DNA of 20,918 nt from XYA12-FULL-58-9 sp001798605 (GCA_036736205.1 DAINMX010000096.1:1-20918); one strand, 5' to 3'; numbered from the stretch's first letter, positions 1 to 7,621 are shown. Notes: generated by a model from the sequence alone, not told the origin. A program made the numbers and translations.

Positions 1-2
1 TC

Positions 3-641
3 ATGGAGATTATTGACAAAGAAGGGCTCGACGCAGTTCGTTCGGTATCCGATTTGGTAATCGAAGATGGCGTTGGTGCGGCGCTTCTCGTCGAGCTCGA
101 CGGTCCCCAGGAGACCACCTTCGATGGACTCATCCGACTCTGCGAAATCGCGGTCAATGCCGGCGCCAGTGACTCGGCCTTGGCGCGCAAGGAGAAAGAC
201 CGAGAGGCCATGCGTCGAACCCGACGATTGGTGTCGACCAGGTTGAAAGAGCAATTCCCCTTCAAGAACGCCGACGATATCGCAGTGCCGAGAAGTCGCA
301 TGGCGGAGCTTCTCGACCGGGCGCGGGAGTTGTGCCGCGACGCTCGGTTTTGCGCCTATGGTCACCTCGGCGACGGCAATCTTCACGTCAATTTGCTGTG
401 CAAGACCGCACAAGAGCTCGAGGCGGCACAACCTTTGCGTCGCAAGATCCTAGAGCTTACGGTGAGCATGGGTGGAACCATCACCGGTGAGCACGGCATT
501 GGTCTCGCCAAGCGTGACGTTCTCGACATCGAACAGTCCCAAGAGCTCATAGCCCTACAGCGTCGCATCAAGGCCACCCTCGATCCCTATGGCATCATGA
601 ATCCCGGCAAGGTCTTTCCTGACAACTCGAACCATGGTTGA
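3..641 (+). CDS. FAD-linked oxidase (GlcD / D-lactate dehydrogenase type), C-terminal part
   Basis: This is the C-terminal domain of a flavin-dependent 2-hydroxyacid dehydrogenase of the FAD-binding type 4 superfamily (glycolate oxidase GlcD, D-lactate and D-2-hydroxyglutarate dehydrogenases), which oxidise 2-hydroxyacids to 2-oxoacids. Visible family signatures are YGHLGDGNLHVNL near residues 120-132, GGTITGEHGIGLAKR near 157-171, and the usual ending LDPYGIMNPGKVFP. The FAD-binding N-terminal half (about 220-250 residues) is missing because the gene begins before the window. The Met at position 3 is only the first in-frame Met, not a credible start. The stop overlaps the rnhB start by 8 bases, so the two are co-transcribed. 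GEHGIGL favours lactate/glycolate-type enzymes, but the substrate cannot be fixed from this part. Confidence 0.9.
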   Translation: MEIIDKEGLDAVRSVSDLVIEDGVGAALLVELDGPQETTFDGLIRLCEIAVNAGASDSALARKEKDREAMRRTRRLVSTRLKEQFPFKNADDIAVPRSRMAELLDRARELCRDARFCAYGHLGDGNLHVNLLCKTAQELEAAQPLRRKILELTVSMGGTITGEHGIGLAKRDVLDIEQSQELIALQRRIKATLDPYGIMNPGKVFPDNSNHG

Positions 642-1452
642 GTCGATCGCCGACCTGAAGGCACCTGTCGCTAGCCTCGCAGCAGATGACCTCCGAGCTC
701 TCGCGAAGGACGGGCGGCCTGGCGTGCGCGCCATTGCGACCCGTGAACAGAAGCGGCGTGAGCGTGCGGCCGCAGAGGATGCGCGACTCGAGGTCATGCT
801 AGAGCCGGAGCGCGAGTTGTGGGCTCAGGGGTACGAGCTCATTGCCGGAGTCGATGAGGCGGGCGCAGGTCCGTGGGCAGGACCTGTGGTTGCCGGTGCC
901 GTCATCTTGCCCCGTGACATCGTTATCCGCAGGCTCGATGATTCAAAGAAGCTCAGTGTCAAATTGCGTGAGAGCCTCGTCGTGGAAATTCGCGAGCGGG
1001 CCATAGCCTATGGTATCGGCAGCTGTTCCCCTGAAGAAATCGACAGCATCAACATCAAGGAAGCATCTCGCCTCGCTATGCAACGAGCCGTGATGGCGCT
1101 CCATCGCCAACCCGATCACCTCTTGGTCGATTGGCGGCAGGTACCCGGTGTCGAGATGCCCCAAGTCATACTCGTGCATGGGGACAGTCGCAGTCTTGCG
1201 ATAGCCGCGGCCAGTGTACTCGCCAAAACCCATCGCGACGCCATCATGGCGGAGATGGCCGAGAAATATCCTGGTTATGGTTTCGAGCGGCACGTCGGCT
1301 ATGGAACCGCCGAGCACCAAAAGGCCCTTGTCGAGCTCGGCATCTGTCCCATTCATCGCAAGTCGTTCAAGCCGGTGGCGCGGGCTGCTGGCCTCAACAA
1401 GGCCCATGGGTCGCAGTTGTTGCTCCCTGGAGCGGAATTGAGCTGTGACTAA
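634..1452 (+). CDS. rnhB: Ribonuclease HII with N-terminal extension and variant GRG motif
   Basis: RNase HII nicks RNA-DNA hybrids 5' of ribonucleotides, starting ribonucleotide excision repair in the cytoplasm. The catalytic core begins at GVDEAG (Asp74, Glu75). It continues through DDSKKLS, a VDW segment that should carry the third acidic residue, GDSRSLAIAAASVLAKTHRD with the fourth, and the C-terminal signature YPGYGFERHVGYGT...CPIHRKSFKPV. At 272 residues it is longer than E. coli RnhB (about 200). A charged, probably helical extension of about 68 residues precedes the core, as in the Bacillus-type enzyme. The GRG motif that contacts the RNA-DNA junction reads Gly77-Ala78-Gly79 here, with Ala encoded by GCA at 865-867. 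The ATG at 634 overlaps the oxidase stop, consistent with translational coupling. Confidence 0.95.
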   Translation: MVESIADLKAPVASLAADDLRALAKDGRPGVRAIATREQKRRERAAAEDARLEVMLEPERELWAQGYELIAGVDEAGAGPWAGPVVAGAVILPRDIVIRRLDDSKKLSVKLRESLVVEIRERAIAYGIGSCSPEEIDSINIKEASRLAMQRAVMALHRQPDHLLVDWRQVPGVEMPQVILVHGDSRSLAIAAASVLAKTHRDAIMAEMAEKYPGYGFERHVGYGTAEHQKALVELGICPIHRKSFKPVARAAGLNKAHGSQLLLPGAELSCD

Positions 1453-1560
1453 GTTGGCCAAACCACGAAAACCTAGCGCTTCACCATACGCCGGCATTGT
1501 TGTGTGACGATCTTCTGGACGCGCTGCAACAGAGGGTCTGAGCAAGACGTGTCGAGCTTG

Positions 1561-1582
1561 TATGCTATCAATATATAGCATA
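1561..1582 (+). promoter_or_regulatory. Inverted repeat, likely autoregulatory operator of the toxin-antitoxin pair
   Basis: TATGCTAT (1561-1568) and ATAGCATA (1575-1582) form a perfect 8-bp inverted repeat around a 6-base AT-rich spacer. An A/T-rich -10-like TATATA lies inside it at 1572-1577. It sits 23 bases before the proposed antitoxin start. Ribbon-helix-helix antitoxins normally bind such palindromes over their own promoter, so I read it as the operator. No convincing -35 box was found. Confidence 0.6.
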
Positions 1583-1605
1583 TGATAGAAGAAATGGAGG
1601 CGCAG

Positions 1606-1830
1606 ATGTCTCAAACACAACTGGCAACCAGAATCGATCACCGGGTCAAGAAAGCAGTCGAGACCGTCTGCAAGGATCGGGGTCTGAAAATGGCTAGGTT
1701 CATTGAAGACGCCCTTATCGACAAACTCGAAGAGCTGGAAGATATCGAGGATCTCAAGAAGATCCGACATGAACCCACGCGTCCGCTGAGCCAACTGGTC
1801 CGGGAACTGAATCTCGATGGCAAGCTATAG
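1606..1830 (+). CDS. Ribbon-helix-helix type antitoxin of a type II toxin-antitoxin pair
   Basis: A 74-residue protein when started at ATG 1606 (MSQTQLATRIDHRVKKAVE). I chose this start because GGAGG at 1596-1600 is 5 bases upstream. In-frame ATGs at 1582 and 1594 lack a Shine-Dalgarno site, and the first overlaps the operator palindrome. The N-terminal strand TQLATRID followed by two helices (HRVKKAVETVCKDRG, MARFIEDALIDKLEE) is the pattern of RHH/MetJ-Arc DNA-binding antitoxins such as RelB/ParD relatives. The acidic C-terminal half (EELEDIEDLKK) would wrap the toxin. It overlaps the downstream toxin gene by 14 bases. The expected role is neutralising the toxin and repressing the operon through the palindrome at 1561-1582. 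The exact antitoxin family is not certain. Confidence 0.8.
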   Translation: MSQTQLATRIDHRVKKAVETVCKDRGLKMARFIEDALIDKLEELEDIEDLKKIRHEPTRPLSQLVRELNLDGKL

Positions 1831-2077
1831 ACTCGAGATCTCTGGGACCGCGGAAAAGCAGTTGCGGAAGCTAGACCAACAGGACCAAGTGCGCGTCCTC
1901 CGCGCTGTTCAACAACTGGCCCAAGACCCCCACCCCCGCGGCTGCCGAAAACTCGCCGGCTATGATGACGTTTTTCGGATCCGAGTCGGCGTCTTCCGCG
2001 TGCTCTATAGCGTGGATGGCAGATCTGTCATTGTCGTGGTTCTCAAAATTGGGCACCGGAAAGACGTCTACCGTTGA
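1817..2077 (+). CDS. RelE/ParE-family toxin
   Basis: An 86-residue basic protein of typical RelE/ParE length. It opens with the family strand YRLEISGTAEKQLRKLD. It then has the helix region (VLRAVQQLAQDPHPRGCRKLAG) and the core DVFRIRVGVFRVLYSVD, ending in the signature IGHRKDVYR. RelE members cleave ribosome-bound mRNA and ParE members poison gyrase. The IGHRxDVYR ending and the R-x-R-x-G-x-x-R-x-x-Y pattern favour the mRNA-interferase branch, but this is an inference. Translation is probably coupled to the antitoxin through the 14-base overlap. The reading frame is intact, so the module may be functional. Confidence 0.88.
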   Translation: MASYRLEISGTAEKQLRKLDQQDQVRVLRAVQQLAQDPHPRGCRKLAGYDDVFRIRVGVFRVLYSVDGRSVIVVVLKIGHRKDVYR

Positions 2078-2091
2078 TCGAGTTGTTGCAC

Positions 2092-2499
2092 TCAGATCCA
2101 ATGAAGGCGGAGAACGTGAAGGAAGAACCGGTATAAGCTGTGGATGCGCCCTAGATGCTGGGTGTGATTTGGGCAGCGCATGCGTCTTGAGCATGACTGC
2201 TGATGGTATGGCCAACGGTCCGAAGCAGATTCCACTTCCTCGGCACGACAGACACCAAGAGATACGTAGAACTGTTTGCTGTCGGCGGCAAAAAGAGGGT
2301 CGGTCCCCTGGCTGGCCCGCGGAAAGCCATTGGCAAACTGCACCATATCGGTGTCGTGCGAAAAGACTGTTCTCAATTCCGTGCGCCATTTATCGAGGGC
2401 GGAGGCACCCTCTGTGTGACTACCAAAGGGGCCGAAATAGAGTACCTGTGGGGCAGGGTTCGTCTGCGCATCTTTTGCGGTGACGGGTGCGGGTATCAT
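2092..2499 (-). CDS. Doubtful ORF, unknown protein
   Basis: The open frame runs from 2808 to 2092, but the part upstream of about 2560 is shadowed by the zinc-ribbon gene. The first Met after that gene is at 2499 and would give 135 residues (MIPAPVTAKDAQ...). The middle section (VLYFGPFGSHTEGASALDKW) has a natural-looking composition. The C-terminus is rich in Arg, His and Cys and looks like out-of-frame translation. There is no ribosome-binding site before 2499 and I recognise no family. A competing 139-codon frame exists on the other strand at 2203-2622. This may be a decayed gene or noise. Confidence 0.2.
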   Translation of the reverse strand: MIPAPVTAKDAQTNPAPQVLYFGPFGSHTEGASALDKWRTELRTVFSHDTDMVQFANGFPRASQGTDPLFAADSKQFYVSLGVCRAEEVESASDRWPYHQQSCSRRMRCPNHTQHLGRIHSLYRFFLHVLRLHWI

Positions 2500-2563
2500 G
2501 AAAACATGCAGCCAAAACTTTCCTCTCTGGAGATTGGTTGGTTGTTTGGGAACACCACCATCA

Positions 2564-3025
2564 TCAGAGCGGAACGCCGTTATGAAGATAACTTCGCCAA
2601 GATAGGTTCCGCAAGCGGTTGAAGATGAGACGCGCGGAGATCGCCGCCTGGAAAATGGCGACCCCCGCCAAGAGAAGCATGATGCCCATTCGCCAAACGG
2701 GAGCCGTCGCCGTGCGCGTGACCGCTGCCGCCGCACTGCCAAGCACGACGACCGCGAAAAGCAGGAAAATGTGACCGGGCAACGTTCCGATCGAGAACAC
2801 ACGGCCACATGCTAAGCACTCGTAGGTTTGGAGGGACTCGAACTCGTGCAGCATGAATCTCCGGCCGCGACTGCCGCGGTATGCGCACTCTGCAGAGCAC
2901 GATCCACAACGGCGAGCCGGGTACACCACGGCCGCCCCAGCACTTGGAGCGCCGATGACCAGCGGATTGAGGGCATCCTGCCGGGCCCACGATCGGGAGA
3001 GTGCAAGGAAAGCCTTCTCCCACAC
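2564..3025 (-). CDS. Small zinc-ribbon membrane protein, unknown function
   Basis: A 153-residue frame starting with GTG. Residues Cys40-x-x-Cys43 and Cys70-x-x-Cys73 make a two-knuckle zinc-ribbon pattern, with an extra Cys47. The ribbon is followed by two hydrophobic stretches (about 81-103 and 114-136) that could be membrane helices, and then a short basic tail (FNRLRNLSWR). The layout is a cytoplasmic metal-binding head anchored by a hairpin, seen in many uncharacterised small proteins. No Shine-Dalgarno sequence is evident before the GTG, so the start could be further in. It stands alone on the minus strand between the toxin-antitoxin pair and the large repeat protein. The function is unknown. 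The clean ribbon-plus-helix order is the main reason to believe it is real. Confidence 0.45.
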   Translation of the reverse strand: MWEKAFLALSRSWARQDALNPLVIGAPSAGAAVVYPARRCGSCSAECAYRGSRGRRFMLHEFESLQTYECLACGRVFSIGTLPGHIFLLFAVVVLGSAAAAVTRTATAPVWRMGIMLLLAGVAIFQAAISARLIFNRLRNLSWRSYLHNGVPL

Positions 3026-3202
3026 AAGATGCCCAACGCGACGCGACCGTTTGTGCTACACTTATTCGGATGTGGCTGTCGCCGAATTTACTTTCCCACG
3101 GTTTTGGCCTCTGCAGCCCACTGATCTTTCGTTATCGACGAGGTCAAAAAACGGCATTTGGCGACAGTCCCACGATGGATAGTCCTGTGCTGCACATCGA
3201 AC

Positions 3203-3210
3203 GGAGGTGA
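3203..3210 (+). promoter_or_regulatory. Strong ribosome-binding site of the giant repeat protein
   Basis: GGAGGTGA is an extended anti-Shine-Dalgarno match. It ends 3 bases before the ATG at 3214, with the GGAGG core 6 bases away, and it fixes the start directly upstream of the signal peptide. Confidence 0.8.
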
Positions 3211-3213
3211 AGT

Positions 3214-6200
3214 ATGCGATGGACATCGCTTGCGGTTATTCTGTTTGTGGTGCACTGGCCGATGACAGGACAAGCCGCGTATCCGGAAACATTTCCAGCG
3301 GGCAGTCTCATCGTTCCGATGGACAGGGCGTACCAAACTGACGCCGGCCTCTTGCAGGCGTACGGCCTCCTATTCCAGCTCTTGCGCCAGGGTATGACAG
3401 TCTACTGGATCATCGAACCGACTAAGACGTGGCATGCCAAAGCGTGCAACGATCTGGTCGATCCTTGCCCGTGGGATTGTGGCGAGGAGGGCTCCGGTGT
3501 CAAGTGCGCGTACCCTACTGCCAGCCCAGATTTCTATGTCGGCGCAAGCGTACTCTGGAACAGCGCAGGGCAGCACTTGCCGGGGGCCACCATCGCGCTT
3601 CACGGCTACCGTGGCGGCCCTTTTGTGATCGATTCCTATGATGCTGCGGCAGCCGCTGCGATTGTCGACGCGTGGAATACCCAGAGCCAGCCATGGGCCC
3701 AACGCAGCACGTTCGCTGTGGTGGCAGCGCACGTGGCCAATGCGGCATTCGACGTAAAGGTGACCAAGGAGATGCTGGCTGCGCCCACGATTGCAGTCTT
3801 CGCGGACGGCAACGAGAACATCGCCACGGGGTACCTGCGAGCAGCCGGCATCAAGCAGTCTAACGGCAGCGAGTTTCCCGCTGCCAAGTGCGGCGCCGGT
3901 AATCCTCCAACCCCATGCGGCCCAGGCACTGCAAATCCCGACATGCTGACCGTTCCGAGCATCATGGGTGACATGGGCACGTGCACAAGCCCCAACTACG
4001 ATCACAAAAACGGAGCACTGTTCACCACGGACGGAGTGCCGGCCTATTGCCAGATCATGAGCATGCACTGGGACGTAGCTGACCGGAATACTGTCGAATG
4101 CAATGGCGGTGCATGCGGGACCAGCCAGTCCGTCTGCGGGAATAAGACCATTACGTACCACGGCCATGAGGTGATCGCCGAGGTGAGGTCATTCCTGAAT
4201 TACCCTACGCACTTGTTCGCCGAATGTCAGGCGGTGAACGCGTACGAGAACCTGATTCCTAACCCGGCCTGGCCTTTCCTCGATGATCCGGAGCGGATCG
4301 GTCACTTCCTCACCACGGTCGGGACATGGCCGACATGCCTATCCGGGAACACCTGCCCAGCGGGCCAGGACACCAAGGGCGGCGTCCAGTGCGTGGTGGG
4401 TGGCTGTGACAACGGAACACGCAACTGCTGTCTGCCCAAGGACGCCAAAGAGCAGGGGCTTGGCTTTGCCATCGGCGGTACTCCCGCGTCCGCCGACGTT
4501 CAGGTTTTCCACCCGGAAGTTGCTTACAATCAACTGGACGGTGCATTCAAAACCACGGGTGGCAGTGAGCCGTCATACAACCTGAGCACCTATTTCGAGA
4601 CCGAGTACAAGAACGATATGGACATCACTTTTATCACCGGCCCAGATGGTCCCGGTGACGAAGATATCTGGATGACCGGATACTTGGACGGAATATGCAG
4701 AATATATGAGGAAGGTGGAGACCAGTGCGAGGGTGTCGGCAAGGTGAGCTACCTAGGTGGGCACAGCTACAAAGACATGACGGCTGGTACGCGCCTGTTT
4801 CTGAACGCGCTGTTCGAAGCCGACTGCGTCACTTCCGTCGGCCAGCCTGACTTCTATTTGGATCTTTTGGGTGACGCGACGATCGTCGCCACATCTCTGC
4901 CGGTGCAACGGACTTACGCGGCCGACTACTACAACTGGGGTTTGGGGGCAGCACTCGATACGCAGGCATCGTTGTTGTTGCCTCCAAGCGTATCACCAGC
5001 GGCGTATGAACAACCTGGGACTGTGAATGCGAGCGGCGACATCGAGTGGGAGATAGGCACCGTCGGCACGTATTTCGGTATGGCGGGCGATCCCGAGTAC
5101 TCTGGCTCACGCTGGGCAACCGTGAGTTTTTCCCAAGAAGGACAACACGTTGTCGAGTTTCAACTGCAATACCGCGTTGGAGTGAGCGTCCGGCAGGCAC
5201 CACCCGGTCGGATCAACGTCACTGTCGTGCTCGACAGTGACTCAGACGGTGTTCCCGATTCGCAGGAGCCGCCCGGCTGTGAGCTCAACCCCGGTTGCTG
5301 CGGCGATCAGAACGGCGACGGCTGTGACGACTGCGCTCCCAATGTAGACACCGATGGTGACGGTGTGTGTGATTCGGGCGACTCCGATCCGAACAATCGG
5401 TATGTCTGTAGCGACAGGGATGGCGATACCTGCGAGGACTGCACGGCGGGCAGTTTCCAGCCGGCCAATGATGGGGAGGATCTCGACGGCGATGGGCTAT
5501 GCGATGCCGGCGATCCCGACATCGACGGGGATGGGATCGATAATGCAAGCGACGCCGCGCCGACCGATCCCACCGTGTGCGGCGACACGGACAGTGACGG
5601 TTGTGAGGACTGCGTTTCCGGAGCTTTCAACCACGCGAACGACGGCCCCGACACCGACGGTGATGGGATCTGTAATCTCGGCGACTCCGACGATGATGGC
5701 GACGGCATGCCAGACACCAGCGATCTTTGCCCAACCGGGGAGACAGGATGGACGTCAAGCCTGTCCACGGACAACGACGGCGACGGCTGTCGCGACGCCA
5801 CCGAGGATAATGACGACGACAATGACGGCATCACGGATGGTTCGGATCTGGCGCCTCTCGATCCCCATGTCTGCGGCGATTCAGACAGTGATGGCTGCGA
5901 GGACTGCGTCTCCGGTGTCTTCGACCCCGCGAACGACGGCCCCGACACCGACGGTGATGGGATCTGCGATGCAAGTGATCCGGAGATCAACGACCGTTAC
6001 GTCTGCGGTGATTCGGACGGCGACACGTGCGACGACTGCTTTGTAGCTGGCGCGTTCGCGCCGATGGACGACGGAGTCGACACTGACGGTGATGGTTCGT
6101 GCGACGCTGGTGACCTTGACGACGACGACGACGGGGTAACGGACAGCTTGGATCTGGCGTCGCTCGATCCATACATCTGTGGCGACTCGGACGGTGACAC

Positions 6201-6933
6201 CTGTGATGACTGCGCCATTGTTGGGGGGTTGGACCCGGACAATGACGGCACGGACGGTGATCTTGATGGTGAGTGCGACCAAGGAGATCTCGACGACGAC
6301 AATGATGGGGTGCTGGACACAAGCGATCTTTGCCCAACCGGGGAGACGGGATGGACGTCCAATTCCTCCACGGACGCTGACGTCGACGGGTGCCGCGATG
6401 CAACTGAGGATCTGGACGATGACAACGACGGCGTCCTAGACATTGACGACTCTAGCCCGACCGACCCGTATGCCTGTGGCGATGGCGATGGCGACACCTG
6501 CGACGATTGCGCAGTCATGGGGCTTGCCGCGCCCGGCAACGATGGGCCCGATGCTGACGGCGACGGCCTATGTGATGTCGGCGATCTGGACGACGACAAT
6601 GACGGGGTGCCAGACGTGAACGATCTTTGCCCAACAGGAGAGATGGAATGGACATCGAGTCCCACCACGGACGTTGATGGCGACGGTTGCCGCGATGAAA
6701 CCGAAGATCAGGACGACGACAACGATGGCTTCGGGGATGTCGATGAGACCTCATGCGGCAGCGATCCAGCGAGCGCCACGAGCACTTGCGACAACCGGAG
6801 TGGCGAAGCCTACATTGCTCGCGGCAGTTGCGGCTGCCGGCAGAATGGCAGCGGGGAAGCGTTCACATGGCTACTGGCGGTCTTCTGCGCCTGGTCAACA
6901 CGACGCAGCCGGCAGCGAGATGCCAAGCATTGA
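3214..6933 (+). CDS. Giant exported protein with Cys-framed thrombospondin type-3-like repeats and MYXO-CTERM-like tail
   Basis: A 1239-residue protein. Residues 1-22 are a Sec signal peptide (MRWTSLAVILFVVHWPMTGQAA). Residues 23 to about 670 form an uncharacterised extracellular region rich in Cys, Gly and aromatic residues, with segments such as SLIVPMDRAYQ, a Cys cluster near 80-100 and GKVSYLGGHSYK near 510. Residues about 675-1188 are Asp-rich DxDxDGxxD calcium-binding repeats of thrombospondin type-3 kind. They are interleaved with seven modules of the form C-G-D-x-D-x-D-x-C-x-D-C and three of the form DLCPTGExxWTSS. The tail GSCGCRQNG, a short hydrophobic stretch (TWLLAVFCAWS) and RRSRQR resemble the MYXO-CTERM sorting signal, which implies surface anchoring. 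The hydrophobic part is short, so that is an inference. The likely role is a calcium-stabilised surface or matrix protein. It is monocistronic, with a strong ribosome-binding site. Confidence 0.88.
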   Translation: MRWTSLAVILFVVHWPMTGQAAYPETFPAGSLIVPMDRAYQTDAGLLQAYGLLFQLLRQGMTVYWIIEPTKTWHAKACNDLVDPCPWDCGEEGSGVKCAYPTASPDFYVGASVLWNSAGQHLPGATIALHGYRGGPFVIDSYDAAAAAAIVDAWNTQSQPWAQRSTFAVVAAHVANAAFDVKVTKEMLAAPTIAVFADGNENIATGYLRAAGIKQSNGSEFPAAKCGAGNPPTPCGPGTANPDMLTVPSIMGDMGTCTSPNYDHKNGALFTTDGVPAYCQIMSMHWDVADRNTVECNGGACGTSQSVCGNKTITYHGHEVIAEVRSFLNYPTHLFAECQAVNAYENLIPNPAWPFLDDPERIGHFLTTVGTWPTCLSGNTCPAGQDTKGGVQCVVGGCDNGTRNCCLPKDAKEQGLGFAIGGTPASADVQVFHPEVAYNQLDGAFKTTGGSEPSYNLSTYFETEYKNDMDITFITGPDGPGDEDIWMTGYLDGICRIYEEGGDQCEGVGKVSYLGGHSYKDMTAGTRLFLNALFEADCVTSVGQPDFYLDLLGDATIVATSLPVQRTYAADYYNWGLGAALDTQASLLLPPSVSPAAYEQPGTVNASGDIEWEIGTVGTYFGMAGDPEYSGSRWATVSFSQEGQHVVEFQLQYRVGVSVRQAPPGRINVTVVLDSDSDGVPDSQEPPGCELNPGCCGDQNGDGCDDCAPNVDTDGDGVCDSGDSDPNNRYVCSDRDGDTCEDCTAGSFQPANDGEDLDGDGLCDAGDPDIDGDGIDNASDAAPTDPTVCGDTDSDGCEDCVSGAFNHANDGPDTDGDGICNLGDSDDDGDGMPDTSDLCPTGETGWTSSLSTDNDGDGCRDATEDNDDDNDGITDGSDLAPLDPHVCGDSDSDGCEDCVSGVFDPANDGPDTDGDGICDASDPEINDRYVCGDSDGDTCDDCFVAGAFAPMDDGVDTDGDGSCDAGDLDDDDDGVTDSLDLASLDPYICGDSDGDTCDDCAIVGGLDPDNDGTDGDLDGECDQGDLDDDNDGVLDTSDLCPTGETGWTSNSSTDADVDGCRDATEDLDDDNDGVLDIDDSSPTDPYACGDGDGDTCDDCAVMGLAAPGNDGPDADGDGLCDVGDLDDDNDGVPDVNDLCPTGEMEWTSSPTTDVDGDGCRDETEDQDDDNDGFGDVDETSCGSDPASATSTCDNRSGEAYIARGSCGCRQNGSGEAFTWLLAVFCAWSTRRSRQRDAKH
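5236..6777 (+). repeat. Coding repeat array (type-3-like Ca-binding and CxDxDxDxCxDC modules)
   Basis: This 1.5-kb segment encodes alternating Asp-rich calcium loops and Cys-bracketed modules. Near-identical DNA blocks recur. The one encoding DLCPTGE begins at about 5722, 6324 and 6618, and the one encoding NDGPDTDGDGIC occurs at about 5638 and 5935. The similarity at nucleotide level suggests recent growth by segmental duplication. The repeats also create long spurious open frames on both strands. Confidence 0.85.
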
Positions 6934-6964
6934 TCGAGCGACGTCGCAGCGTGTAGAACCCCCA

Positions 6965-7250
6965 ATGACTTGGAAGAAGTTGCTCACCTACATCTCAGGA
7001 TCGGTCGACGAGGAGTTGCTGTAACGCAATGAGTACCTCGCCGCTGAGAATCGTATCCTTCTCACACACATCGAGGGACGCCTCAGGCTCACCGTCAGAA
7101 CGATGGGTGCTATCTGCAAAATCAGAGTGTTTGGACCATCTCATTCTCTTTCGAGAGAAGACCCTCCGACGGACGATATCCGAATTCGAAAGCCATTATC
7201 ATCAAGAGCGCCCACATCAGGGTGTAGGCAACGTGTTGCTCTTCCCGAAG
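6965..7250 (+). pseudogene. Internally deleted integrase-type transposase remnant
   Basis: Starting at ATG 6965 the sequence reads MTWKKLLTYISGSVDEELL, then a stop (TAA at 7022-7024), then in the same frame RNEYLAAENRILLTHIEGRLRLT. This is the N-terminus of a common integrase-core (rve-type) transposase, broken by a nonsense codon. From about 7095, in another frame, it reads SECLDHLILFREKTLRR and HYHQERPHQGVGNVLLFPK, the normal C-terminal end of the same family. The roughly 200-250 residues between, including the catalytic DDE core, are deleted. I see no terminal inverted repeats. It is a dead relic. Confidence 0.72.
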
Positions 7251-7312
7251 CAAACCTCCGCGCCCTCCAGATCACCAGTCAACCTGTGCCTCCTCAATAC
7301 CTCGTACGGGCA

Positions 7313-7468
7313 TCAGGCAGCCTTGCGCTCGCGCGCATGGGGGCGTTTGACCGAGCGCTTGAGCACGGCGAGCTGCTGGCGGAGCACGAGTTTCTCGAGC
7401 GCGAACTCACGGCGCGACTTCAGGTTCGAAAGCGACGTCCCGACGAAAGAGAGCAGGAGATTGATCAT
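7313..7468 (-). pseudogene. N-terminal fragment of a second integrase-type transposase
   Basis: Read on the minus strand from ATG 7468, about 51 residues (MINLLLSFVGTSLSNLKS, then FALEKLVLRQQLAVLKRS) match the start of integrase-core transposases whose N-termini read ALENLALRQQLAVL. The frame ends at 7313 just where the family would continue towards its catalytic domain. It points towards the other remnant. It is probably a separate insertion, truncated, with no catalytic residues left. Confidence 0.6.
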
Positions 7469-7608
7469 CGCCGCCGACAAGTGAGCGTCCGGAATCGTCA
7501 ACGTTTGTGGCAACAACGAGGTTCTGAGGATGCACAGGTTGCGATTGGCATGCCCACGAGCCGGACCGACGAGACAACCCATCCTTGCTGTGCTATGCAG
7601 CGACGAAC

Positions 7609-7615
7609 GGAGGAG
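7609..7615 (+). promoter_or_regulatory. Ribosome-binding site deciding a TTG start for the AtpZ-like gene
   Basis: GGAGGAG lies 6 bases before TTG at 7622. The nearest in-frame ATG (7595) has no such site, so the TTG is preferred. The long open frame upstream of it runs through transposase debris. Confidence 0.7.
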
Positions 7616-7621
7616 CGCCTA

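Larger units (their letters stand above)
2078..3213. other. Low-coding stretch between the toxin gene and the giant repeat protein
   Basis: Apart from the zinc-ribbon frame (2564-3025) and the doubtful ORF (2092-2499), I see no recognisable protein, RNA gene, transposon end or terminator in these 1.1 kb. Short overlapping frames on both strands have no family signatures. The stretch may hold decayed genes. The last 190 bases should contain the promoter of the downstream exported protein, but no clear -35/-10 pair stands out. Confidence 0.5.

Noticed and set aside
943..1794. 283-codon minus-strand open frame across rnhB and the antitoxin
   Set aside because: It is antisense to two recognised genes and crosses their promoter and operator region.
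5307..6668. Long Ser/Pro-rich and Arg/His-rich frames on the minus strand, and a Thr-rich one on the plus strand
   Set aside because: They are out-of-frame readings of the Asp-rich calcium repeats, which lack stop codons in several frames.
7103..7621. N-terminal extension of the AtpZ-like gene to 7103 or 7595
   Set aside because: The upstream codons run through transposase debris, and only TTG 7622 has a well-spaced GGAGGAG.
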